Source of the DNA: JBGOUV01 sp041477815
GTDB lineage: Bacteria > Acidobacteriota > Terriglobia > Bryobacterales > JACQDG01
Direction of reading: 5' to 3'
DNA: 30,580 nucleotides
Assembly: GCA_041477815.1 (NCBI GenBank)
Contig: JBGOUV010000025.1
Location: 1-30,580, forward strand
In this document: piece by piece, positions 1 to 7,109 of the stretch
Numbering within the stretch: the first letter of the stretch is position 1
Layout of the letters: the number at the start of each line of letters is the position of its first letter
Program-made: the position numbers and the translations under genes
Notes under the pieces: generated by a model
What the model saw: the letters and a program-made list of their open reading frames with translations, nothing else
Told to the model about the DNA's origin: nothing
The model's database searches: none

Positions 1-202
1 CTTTACCGCTCACCAGGTCCTTGAGCCAGATGTCGAAGGACCCGGAGCGGTTGGAGGCGAAGGCCAGCTTGGTTCCGTCCGCCGAGACCGAGGGCATGAC
101 GTCCGCGGCGGCGTCCTGAGTCAGCCGCTGGATTTCGCCGGTCGGCCGGGCCTCGGCCGTATCCGCGGGAAGACTCCAAAGATCGGCGTTGGCGTTCATC
201 AT
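1..202 (-). pseudogene. PD40/TolB-like beta-propeller fragment, 5'-truncated and running off the window start
   Basis: The reverse strand from an ATG pair at 202/199 reads through position 1 without a stop. It encodes residues typical of a WD40-like PD40 repeat: NADLWSLP, then EIQRLTQDAAADVMPS, then SADGTKLAFASNRSG and FDIWLKDL. This pattern is familiar from the C-terminal beta-propeller of acidobacterial Ser/Thr protein kinases and TolB-like periplasmic proteins. The frame closes at a stop at 251-253, so the upstream kinase or propeller part is missing. Directly upstream lies a fragment of an unrelated gene, so I read this as a truncated remnant rather than a gene start. The 3' part lies outside the window. 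Family similarity is from memory; the frame and motifs are seen directly. Confidence 0.6.
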
Positions 203-309
203 ACCCCGGCGTAGCACAATGTCGGCAGCGTTCCGGTTATGATCAGCCGGTCAAAGCAGCCCAACACCCCAGCCATCTTGTCCGCGTACCGCTCCGTGAT
301 CAGGGCCAC
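199..309 (-). pseudogene. N-terminal remnant of an uncharacterised conserved (mobile-element-associated?) protein family
   Basis: A 36-codon reverse-strand frame starting at a GTG (309) encodes ITERYADKMAGVLGCFDRLI and then ITGTLPTLCYAG before hitting a stop at 199-201. I recognise this as the N-terminus of a repeated family of several-hundred-residue hypothetical proteins common in Acidobacteriota, which begins with a variant of ERYADKI-GVLSCYDR-TGTLP-CYA-GMT. Here the match breaks off where that family continues with GMT, and the adjacent sequence is the PD40 fragment. The piece is therefore a broken gene end. Its function is unknown. The identification is from memory and should be tested by a database search. 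Confidence 0.5.
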
Positions 310-407
310 GACTCATCTTCGCTGAATCCGACCCTGTTTGGTTCCGGCTCGTCCGGGTTAGGGAACGAGCTTGCTTACGGTCGCCCTTCGGTGGAGCCGG
401 ATTGAGA

Positions 408-1433
408 CTACCGCCGGTGGATGCGGAGCATACTGCGGTCCAGCGCCTTCAGGTTCGGCTTGCCGGCCAGGCCCATGTTGCGGGCCATCTCGGTCTGGAG
501 CATCTCCACCACGGTTTGAACACCGTCGGCTCCGTAGGCGGCCAGGCCCCAGAGTATGGGACGCGTAATCAGAACGGCCTGGGCTCCCAGGGCCAGGGCC
601 TTGATGATGTCGGTGCCCCGGCGGAAGCCGCCGTCGATGAGCACCGGCGCCTTGCCGCCCACCGCGTCCACAATCGAAGCGAGGACGTCGATCGGGGCCG
701 CCAGTCCGGGTACGAAGCGCCCGCCGTGATTGGACACGATGATCCCGTGCGCGCCCCTCTGGACCGCCGTCCGGGCTTCCTCCGGGGTCATGATACCCTT
801 CAGCAGTACTGGAGCGCTGAGCCCCTGCCGGAGGCGGTCGATCCCGTTCCAGTCCAGGCCGGGATTTCCAGTGGGACGCTGGGGCGTGCCGACGGTCAAA
901 CAGACCGCCTTGCAGCCCGCCTGCACCGCCTGCTGTACACGGGTCCGGACGGCAGAGAGGTCCGGCTCGGGGAACACCTGGTACCACAGGCTGGTCTTGG
1001 CCTGGGCGGCAATCTGATCCAGGGAAGCACTGGAGCGGCTGCTGATCACCGTCACCGCTTTGGCCGCGGAGGCGCCGCGCACCGTGGCCAGCTCCCCCTC
1101 GGGGTGGACTCGCTGCTGCCGCGAAGCCGGGCCTACCAGAATCGGCGCGAACATCTTCTCGCCGAACAGTTCGACGGTCAGGTCCAGGTTCATTACGTTG
1201 ACCAGCGCGCGCGGCCGGAAAGTGATCCGGTCCAGGGCGGTGCGGTCGCCGCTGGCAATCGCGTTGTAGGTAGCGCTGTCCAGCTTGCGCTGCGCCATGG
1301 CCTCGAATTCGAAGGTGTTGACCAGCTCCCCTCGGGGCGCGATGCGGCCGGGCGGCTCTCCCACCAGTTTCGGTGGGTCCTGAGCCCGCAACAGCGATGC
1401 GAACATCGCCAGGAGCTGCCGTCTGGTGCTCAT
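408..1433 (-). CDS. FMN-dependent alpha-hydroxy-acid oxidase-like protein, divergent active site
   Basis: This 341-residue TIM-barrel flavoprotein belongs to the lactate/glycolate oxidase (FMN_dh) family. The FMN-binding and C-terminal core is well kept: HPEGE near residue 110, LLKGIMTPEEA (Lys212), the catalytic-base motif SNHGGR (His236, Arg239), and LIDGGFRRGTDIIKALALGA. The N-terminus (TRRQLLAMFASLLRAQ) resembles a Tat signal, which would place it in the periplasm. Compared with plant glycolate oxidase, the substrate tyrosines Tyr24 and Tyr129 are Ala58 and Phe154, the Asp that partners the catalytic His is Gly182 (LTVGT), and loop 4 is about 40 residues shorter and lacks the usual Arg. 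The ATG overlaps the stop of the upstream paralogue by 4 bp (ATGA), implying translational coupling. It may use another substrate or be a pseudo-enzyme. Confidence 0.87.
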   Translation of the reverse strand: MSTRRQLLAMFASLLRAQDPPKLVGEPPGRIAPRGELVNTFEFEAMAQRKLDSATYNAIASGDRTALDRITFRPRALVNVMNLDLTVELFGEKMFAPILVGPASRQQRVHPEGELATVRGASAAKAVTVISSRSSASLDQIAAQAKTSLWYQVFPEPDLSAVRTRVQQAVQAGCKAVCLTVGTPQRPTGNPGLDWNGIDRLRQGLSAPVLLKGIMTPEEARTAVQRGAHGIIVSNHGGRFVPGLAAPIDVLASIVDAVGGKAPVLIDGGFRRGTDIIKALALGAQAVLITRPILWGLAAYGADGVQTVVEMLQTEMARNMGLAGKPNLKALDRSMLRIHRR

Positions 1434-2653
1434 GGGAAATCCGTCCGGACCAGGGTTCGATCAATAGACGCCAGCGTGGGACGCCCCGTGTGCGCCATGG
1501 CCAGAACCAACTCGTTCTGAACGATCTCCAGGATGCGCTGCAGTCCGGGCGGACCGTAGGCGGCGACGCCCCACCGGGCCACCCGGCCCAGGCAAACCGC
1601 CGTGGCGCCCAGCGCCAAAGCCTTCAGGACATCGGCGCCCCGGCGAAATCCGCTGTCGATCAGCACCGGAATGCGGCCCTGCACGGCGTCTACAATCTCG
1701 GGCAACACTTCCATTGTGGAGGGGTGGTAATCCGCATTGCGGCCGCCGTGATTGGAGATCACGATTCCGTCCAGTCCGCGCTCCACGCACAGCCGGGCGT
1801 CCTCGGCGCTAAGGATGGCCTTGATCAGCAGCGGAACCTTGATAAAGGGGCGGACCTTTTCCAGCCACGCCCAATCGAGATACGGATACCCGCCGGAGAC
1901 GCGATAAGGATTGGCGGCCTGAACCCCTCGTCCGCCGGGGCGGCGGTAGGCGCCGGGAGGAGGGGGACCGGCGCGCAGGCTCATATTGCGGTCATGCATG
2001 GACCGCTCGCGGACCCCCGTGCCGATCTGGTTGTCCACCGTCAGGACGATGGCGCGGCAGCCCGCCGCCTGAGCGCGCTCCAGCAACTCCCGGTTGTCTT
2101 CCACCTCCGGCCCTCTAGGGTAGTGTTGATGCCATAGGGGGCCGGTGGCCGCGGCGGCGGTCTTTTCGATAGGGAAGCTGGAATTGACGCTCACGATCAT
2201 GGTGGTGTTGGAGGCCGCAGTGGCCCCCCGGTGAGTGGCCATCTCGCCATCCGGATGCAGTTGGCCGTGGCCGGCGCTGGGAGCGACCAGGATCGGGAAG
2301 GCCATTTTGGTCCCGAGGATCTCGGTCGCCGTGCTGACCGCGCCCGCGGCGACGACCGCTTTGGGCAGCAGCTCGACCCACTCAAACGCCTGCCGGTTGC
2401 GCCGCAGCGTAAACTCGCCCTCCACTCCGAGGGCGGTGTAATCGTAAGCGTCGCGCGGGATCTTGGCGTGGGCCACCGGCTCGAAGTCAAAGGCGGTGAC
2501 CAGCTCGTGGAGGCCGGGAATGCGGCTATGGTCCCGGAAGGTATCCTGCTGTCCTCGGAGCAGGGGGGAGCCGGCCAGAAAGGTTGCCAGGTGGCGCAGC
2601 GCCCGGCGGCGGGTTAGGGAGGAGGTCCATGGATCCACACACACATTATGCAC
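1430..2653 (-). CDS. FMN-dependent alpha-hydroxy-acid oxidase (lactate/glycolate oxidase family), Tat-type signal
   Basis: This 407-residue protein should oxidise an L-2-hydroxy acid to the 2-oxo acid through FMN. All family catalytic residues are visible: Tyr72 in YDYTALG, HPDGE near 133, Tyr178 in WHQHYPRG, Asp207 in LTVDN, Arg214/216, Lys278 in LLIKAIL, and His302/Arg305 in SNHGGR, followed by LIDSGFRRGADVLKALALGA. The N-terminus carries TRRRALRHLATFLAGS, a likely twin-arginine signal, consistent with export of a folded flavoprotein. The substrate cannot be told from sequence. It starts only 3 bp after the TonB receptor stop and overlaps the next oxidase gene by 4 bp, so the three genes form one operon. 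The ATG at 2653 is the first in frame; GTG codons a few residues in are alternatives. Confidence 0.9.
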   Translation of the reverse strand: MHNVCVDPWTSSLTRRRALRHLATFLAGSPLLRGQQDTFRDHSRIPGLHELVTAFDFEPVAHAKIPRDAYDYTALGVEGEFTLRRNRQAFEWVELLPKAVVAAGAVSTATEILGTKMAFPILVAPSAGHGQLHPDGEMATHRGATAASNTTMIVSVNSSFPIEKTAAAATGPLWHQHYPRGPEVEDNRELLERAQAAGCRAIVLTVDNQIGTGVRERSMHDRNMSLRAGPPPPGAYRRPGGRGVQAANPYRVSGGYPYLDWAWLEKVRPFIKVPLLIKAILSAEDARLCVERGLDGIVISNHGGRNADYHPSTMEVLPEIVDAVQGRIPVLIDSGFRRGADVLKALALGATAVCLGRVARWGVAAYGPPGLQRILEIVQNELVLAMAHTGRPTLASIDRTLVRTDFP

Positions 2654-2656
2654 CAG

Positions 2657-5600
2657 CTAAAAAGTCAGCGCCAGAGTCAGGTGCATGATGGGCTGGCCGC
2701 CCCACTCGGCGGTGCGGGCCTCCGCGCGGACCTTGCCGAACGTACTGGGATTCTGGAGGTCCACGGTGGTCGTGGGGTTCAGGAAGGTCCAGGTCTTCAT
2801 GAAGTTCTGGAAATCCCAGCGCACCTGGAACTTGAAGCGCTCGGTGATCTGGATGTTCTTCTGGGCCGAAATCTGACCCACGATGAGCGGGATTCCCGTG
2901 ACCACGTTGCGGCCCAGATTGCCCGGCGTAAAGGCCGCCGGATACCCGAAGTACCCGATGTCCATGACGGAATTGATACCCGGCGCGCTGAAGCGGTCCG
3001 GGCCCATGTCGCGGTAGTTGTCCCGCAACTGCGGGTCCGGACGAACGGAATTAGGACGGCGGCTGCCGGCGAACGTGGGGTAGTAGTTGAAGGGGCTGGC
3101 GGTGAAGTCGAAGTTCAGCGGGTTGCCGCTATCGAGGGTCTGCACGTAGGCAATCTCGTACCCGCTGAAAATGCGGTCCCAGACGCCCCCGCGATTGAGG
3201 AATCGCTTGCCCTTCCCCAGGGGCAATTCCCAGACCACGCTGCCGACCAGGTGGTGCTTGCGATCGTAGTTCGAGCGCGCTTTCTCCAGGCTGCGATTAT
3301 TGATGGGGGCGACGCCCGAGCCATCATTGTCGTTGCTTTGTTCGTCGATGGACTTCGAGAACGTGTAGAAGCTCACGAAGTTCACGCCCTTCGAATACCG
3401 CTTTTCCACCTTGACCGAACCGCCATGATACGAGGAATGTCCGAAATTCGACCGCATGGTGATGCTGCCGAACTGCGGGAACGGCCGGTAGTTTTGCGAG
3501 GCCGCAAAGGCCGCCGCCCGCAACGCCGGATCATTGGCGGCGAAATCAATCGGGAACGTGTTGTATTCCCAGTTATTAATCAGCCCGACGCCGGCGGAGC
3601 CTTGGTAAGAGAACTCGACCAGGTAGTGGGTCCGCAGCTCGCGCTGGACGGTGAAGTTCCAGTTCATGGCGTAAGGGTTCCGCAGGTTGGGGTCGTAATA
3701 CTGCGCGTTGCGCGCGCTGTAGTTCGTCCCCAGGAACGGCGAGGTGCCGTCGGGCCGGACGTTGAACGCCGGTTGCGCAGGTATCTGGCTGATGCGGTAG
3801 ATGGGACGCGGATCGCCCGGATTCTGCTGGTAGTTGGCCAGAGCTTCGTACTCCTGGAACTGGGAGTTTTGCTGCGAATACTTGACATCAACCGTGCTGA
3901 GAGCGAACCCGCCGCGGAAGACCCACTTCTGCCAGGGATGCCAAGCCAGTCCAATCCGCGGCTGAAAGTTGTTGTTGTCGCGGCCGCTGAGTGCGCCCGT
4001 CGGGTGAATCAGCCCGCCGACCCTCCCGGTGAGCGGGTCAATGGCCTTGGGATCAAAATTCGTTTCCTGATCGTACTTGGTGGCAAACGGGCTCTCGTTC
4101 GTGTAGCGCACGCCCAAGTTGAGGGTCAGGGTGGGCGAAAACTTCCAGTCGTCCTGGAAATAGAAGGCATTGGATCCCGAGCGGGGGTACCAGTTGGCCA
4201 GGGAACGGGTGAATTGGGCCTGGCGCACGTAGCCCAGAAGGAAGCCGGCAAAGCTGTTGCCGGTGCGCGGGACCGGCTGCCCGTTGGCCTGCACATCGGC
4301 GGTCATGAGGTCGAAGCGGAAGTCTCCGCTGGGGTAGTTCAGGGTGAAGGAGTTGAGGCGATAACGCAATACCTGGTAGCCCATCTTGAAAGCGTGCGAA
4401 CCATGGATCTTGGTGAGATCGGTGCGCAGCGAGAGGGTCTCGTTGGCCCGCTTGAACGGTCCGCTGACGGCCAAACCGTAGACCGACTCGGGAAGCCCGG
4501 CATTGCCGGCCCCGGTGAGGCCGCCGCTGCCCGAAATGCCGAAGGAGGGCAGCAAATCGTTCGAGATGTTGGGGATTCCGAGCAGGGAGGGGTAGTTCTT
4601 GCCAGAGGAAGGTACGAAGCGCTCCGAGAAGAACCGCAGATACCCCACGCGGGTCGAGCTGATGGTGGTCGGGTTAATGATCCAGTTCATCCCGACCGAG
4701 TAGTTCTGGTTGTTGGAGGGCGTGGTGGGGCCGTCAGCGGCATCGAAATCCAGGTTGCGGATGTTGCGCGGCGGCCGGCCCGCGCCGTTGCTGTGAGCGT
4801 ACGTCCAGGACCCGTTCAGCCTCACGTTTTGGCGGAACTGGTGATCGATGCGTCCGTTGTACTGCTCGTTGAACGTGCGCGACTTCTCGCCATAAATGAT
4901 GTTCTCGACCGGTCCGTTGGCATTGGGGGTGGTGACGCGGTTGGGCGCGACCCAGGGATCGATGGCGATGATCTTGGCAGCTACGGGATCGTAACGGCTC
5001 AGCGGAACAATACGGTTCGGCAGCGGGTCGCGTACCCAGCTTCCGTTGGGGAGTTGCCGGGTGGTGGCCGGGTCCCACAGTTGGTTGCCCACGCCGCCGA
5101 AGGAAAAATCGCCGGTCTTCATGTCCGGCGTGGGAGCGTTGCTGTAGGCCTGCGCCTCCTTCTTCTCGATGAGCTTCTGCCAGCCGAAGAAAAAGAACGT
5201 CTTGTTGCGGCCGTTGTAAACCTTCGGTAAAACCACCGGGCCGCCCACGCTGGCGTCGGGAAGCAGGAAGAAGGTGGGCACGCCGTTGGGGTAGCCGGGC
5301 TGGGCTTGCGAGTTCTTGAAAAGGTCCAAGAAGAGCCGGTGTTGCATCCGGCGCGAGCGGCCGTAGCCGGAAGCCAGTCCATGAATCTCGTTAGTCCCGC
5401 CCTTTCGCACGATGTCGACCACGCCGCCGGCGGCGTTGCCGTATTCGGCCGGCAGGGTAGTGGTGAGTACTTTGACGTCCTCGACATTGTTGAGGATGGG
5501 GAGCACAAGCCCGGTGCTGCCCAGCGGGTTGTTGGAGATGGCTCCGTCCTCAAACACGCCGATGGCGGTGTCGCGCAGGCCGGCCACGTGGCCGCCGCCG

Positions 5601-6112
5601 ATGCCCATGCTGGTTCCCTGGTAGGAGATTCCAGGCACCAGCCGGAGGATGTTGGTCACCTGGCGCTGGAACAGCGGGAGATTGTAAAGGTTCTCGCCCT
5701 TCAGCGCGGTGCCGGGCGCCGAGGTCTCGGTCTCCAGCAAGGGCGTTTCGGCGGATACCCGCACCTGCTCGGATACCGCGCCTACCTCCAGCGTGGCGTC
5801 CACCGGAAGCGTGAACCCGGCGCGCAGATCCAGGTTGTCGCGAACGAACCGCTTGAACCCAGCCGCCTCCACGGTGACCCGGTAGGGTCCGGGCTGCAGG
5901 GAGGGGACGCGGAATATGCCTTCGCCGTTGGCCACGGTGTTGTAGGCGGAGTTGGTGTCGAGGTTGGTGACCACGATCGCCGCACCGCCCACTACGGCGC
6001 CGGAGGGGTCGGTGATGCGGCCGGTGATGGTCGCCACACCGAGCTGTCCATAAGCGGCAGGGGCGGCGAGAAGAGAAACCAGCAGAACGGTCCAGACCCA
6101 TCGAGTAGTCAT
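2657..6112 (-). CDS. TonB-dependent outer-membrane receptor with carboxypeptidase-regulatory-like domain (Oar-type)
   Basis: This 1151-residue protein is an outer-membrane beta-barrel importer or adhesin. A Sec signal peptide (about residues 1-22, ending AAPAAYG) is followed by a carboxypeptidase-regulatory-like beta-sandwich (TGRITDPSGAVVGGAAIVV, about 26-110), a plug domain (about 115-240, containing NNVEDVKVLTTTLPAEYGNA and GGVVDIVRKGGTN) and a long barrel ending in aromatic-rich LTLALTF, a typical outer-membrane C-terminus. Length and architecture match the very large acidobacterial family of TonB receptors. Its ligand is unknown. Coupling to two hydroxy-acid oxidases suggests import of a larger compound that releases a 2-hydroxy acid. 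A GGGAGG Shine-Dalgarno lies 7 nt before the ATG, and a promoter with a perfect -35 lies at 6183-6212. Confidence 0.93.
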   Translation of the reverse strand: MTTRWVWTVLLVSLLAAPAAYGQLGVATITGRITDPSGAVVGGAAIVVTNLDTNSAYNTVANGEGIFRVPSLQPGPYRVTVEAAGFKRFVRDNLDLRAGFTLPVDATLEVGAVSEQVRVSAETPLLETETSAPGTALKGENLYNLPLFQRQVTNILRLVPGISYQGTSMGIGGGHVAGLRDTAIGVFEDGAISNNPLGSTGLVLPILNNVEDVKVLTTTLPAEYGNAAGGVVDIVRKGGTNEIHGLASGYGRSRRMQHRLFLDLFKNSQAQPGYPNGVPTFFLLPDASVGGPVVLPKVYNGRNKTFFFFGWQKLIEKKEAQAYSNAPTPDMKTGDFSFGGVGNQLWDPATTRQLPNGSWVRDPLPNRIVPLSRYDPVAAKIIAIDPWVAPNRVTTPNANGPVENIIYGEKSRTFNEQYNGRIDHQFRQNVRLNGSWTYAHSNGAGRPPRNIRNLDFDAADGPTTPSNNQNYSVGMNWIINPTTISSTRVGYLRFFSERFVPSSGKNYPSLLGIPNISNDLLPSFGISGSGGLTGAGNAGLPESVYGLAVSGPFKRANETLSLRTDLTKIHGSHAFKMGYQVLRYRLNSFTLNYPSGDFRFDLMTADVQANGQPVPRTGNSFAGFLLGYVRQAQFTRSLANWYPRSGSNAFYFQDDWKFSPTLTLNLGVRYTNESPFATKYDQETNFDPKAIDPLTGRVGGLIHPTGALSGRDNNNFQPRIGLAWHPWQKWVFRGGFALSTVDVKYSQQNSQFQEYEALANYQQNPGDPRPIYRISQIPAQPAFNVRPDGTSPFLGTNYSARNAQYYDPNLRNPYAMNWNFTVQRELRTHYLVEFSYQGSAGVGLINNWEYNTFPIDFAANDPALRAAAFAASQNYRPFPQFGSITMRSNFGHSSYHGGSVKVEKRYSKGVNFVSFYTFSKSIDEQSNDNDGSGVAPINNRSLEKARSNYDRKHHLVGSVVWELPLGKGKRFLNRGGVWDRIFSGYEIAYVQTLDSGNPLNFDFTASPFNYYPTFAGSRRPNSVRPDPQLRDNYRDMGPDRFSAPGINSVMDIGYFGYPAAFTPGNLGRNVVTGIPLIVGQISAQKNIQITERFKFQVRWDFQNFMKTWTFLNPTTTVDLQNPSTFGKVRAEARTAEWGGQPIMHLTLALTF

Positions 6113-6182
6113 TTTCGTGCCTCCCAGGCGGGGTGTCCTTCAACCAGGGTTCGACCCAACTTCCCCCTCCGTTATGGTCCGA

Positions 6183-6212
6183 ACGCTAGCACGGGTGTTG
6201 GGGAGCTGTCAA
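6183..6212 (-). promoter_or_regulatory. Candidate sigma70-type promoter of the TonB receptor / oxidase operon
   Basis: On the reverse strand a perfect -35 TTGACA (6207-6212) is followed after 18 nt by TAGCGT (6183-6188). It points at the receptor start at 6112 and leaves a leader of about 65 nt. The -10 matches only at T, A and the final T, so the call rests mainly on the -35 and the position. Confidence 0.5.
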
Positions 6213-6310
6213 GTGTAATTCACTCCTGCCGAAGTCGCACGCCGGGTTCGCCAGATCGCTGCTGCACTGGCTCAGCCTCTACCCAGCCGCCGATTTTTCA
6301 GCATTTCCAC

Positions 6311-6339
6311 TTGCAGGAGCAAGCGCTTTGCTCTACAAT
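6311..6339 (+). promoter_or_regulatory. Candidate sigma70-type promoter of the small membrane-protein gene
   Basis: TTGCAG (6311-6316) and TACAAT (6334-6339) are 17 nt apart, and TACAAT matches the -10 consensus at five of six positions. Transcription would begin near 6346. If this is the working promoter, the TTG start at 6328 cannot be used and translation would begin at GTG 6364. Confidence 0.4.
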
Positions 6340-6960
6340 ACAAAGGGCTTTACAGAAACTACCGTGGACCTCTTCGACTTGCTGTTCATCGCGCTGTTGT
6401 TGGCCAGCATGGTCACCCTCACGGCGGCCGCAATTTCAGGTCTTGGGGGGCGTCGGCGGCGTGCGCGGGGCCTTCTCCGTGGATGGTCCATTGGCGCCGC
6501 GATCTACCTGGCCATCGTAGTTGTGGTATCGCTGGCCACACCGCGCCGCGTGTTGCGAGTGGGTGATCCGCAGTGCTCCGACGATTGGTGCCTGGCCGTG
6601 GAAGACGTGCAACGGACCCCTCTGAACTCGGCCGTCTCTTATGCCGTGACGCTCCGGCTCTTCAGCCGGGCCCAGCGCCGCGCTCAACGCGAGAAGGGCG
6701 TCAGCGTCTACCTCCTGGACGCGCGCGGCCGGCGCTACGACCCCCTTCCCGACGCTTCCGAGGTCCCGCTGGATATCCTTCTCCAGCCGCAGGAATCCGT
6801 CACGGCCAAGCGCGTCTTCCGGCTCCCCGCGGACGCCGGCGAGGCCGGTCTGGTAGTCGATCACGGCAGCGGCTTTCCCGGCTGTCTGGTCATTGGCGAA
6901 AACACTTGGTTTCATCGACCAGCCGTCGTCCAGCTCGATGGAGGGCGTCGTCCGGCTTGA
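6328..6960 (+). CDS. Uncharacterised membrane-anchored protein with an extracytoplasmic beta-type domain
   Basis: Up to 210 residues. Two hydrophobic segments lie near the N-terminus (LFDLLFIALLLASMVTLTAA and GAAIYLAIVVVVSLA), separated by an Arg-rich loop (GGRRRRARG). A soluble domain of about 135 residues follows, containing a CSDDWC motif and a C-terminal cysteine (FPGCLVIGENTWFHRP). The soluble part resembles DUF4352-like immunoglobulin-fold domains of lipoproteins and membrane proteins in Acidobacteriota, but I cannot assign a function. The start is unresolved: TTG 6328 has an AGGAG 8 nt upstream, but lies inside a promoter-like sequence; GTG 6364 would fit that promoter but has a weak ribosome site. 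The gene is monocistronic and divergent from the TonB receptor gene. Confidence 0.7.
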   Translation: MLYNTKGFTETTVDLFDLLFIALLLASMVTLTAAAISGLGGRRRRARGLLRGWSIGAAIYLAIVVVVSLATPRRVLRVGDPQCSDDWCLAVEDVQRTPLNSAVSYAVTLRLFSRAQRRAQREKGVSVYLLDARGRRYDPLPDASEVPLDILLQPQESVTAKRVFRLPADAGEAGLVVDHGSGFPGCLVIGENTWFHRPAVVQLDGGRRPA

Positions 6961-6979
6961 CCGGCCGGTGCAGGGCCGG
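6961..6979 (+). terminator. Small GC hairpin directly after the stop codon
   Basis: CCGGCC (6961-6966) and GGCCGG (6974-6979) form a perfect 6-bp stem around a 7-nt loop, starting immediately after the TGA at 6958-6960. There is no T-tract, so intrinsic termination is uncertain. The same bases overlap the PadR remnant on the other strand and may simply be part of it. Confidence 0.25.
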
Positions 6980-7045
6980 ATAGAGCGAGCCCTCTTCCAG
7001 CAGCAGCGCCTCGCCCGACAGCTGCTCGAGCGGGTCGCTGGGCAA
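6965..7045 (-). pseudogene. PadR-family transcriptional regulator remnant
   Basis: The reverse strand encodes LPSDPLEQLSGEALLLEE followed by GSLYPALHR, which is the hallmark of the PadR winged-helix domain (a QLS-EAL-V--GSLYPALHRLE pattern). Only about 27 residues match. The N-terminal helix is missing, and the match ends right after HR, where the wing should follow. No complete PadR gene can be built here. In Acidobacteriota PadR genes often precede MacB/FtsX permease genes; a permease tail is present separately at 24875. This is interpreted as a decayed gene between two convergent genes. Confidence 0.5.
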
Positions 7046-7109
7046 GGCCGCGACTCCCACTCCTTGGCGGCGAGTCTCTAAGAGAAATTCGCGGCCTGAC
7101 ACGGCGACT

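Noticed and set aside
358..1464. Second minus-strand frame over the first oxidase
   Set aside because: It overlaps the oxidase in another frame and has the Arg/Pro/Gly-rich composition typical of high-GC shadow frames, with no motif.
2648..5230. Long plus-strand open frame of 860 codons opposite the TonB receptor
   Set aside because: It is a shadow of the receptor gene: low-complexity Arg/Gly/Val/Ala composition, no domain, and the opposite strand has a full family match with signal peptide and C-terminal signature.
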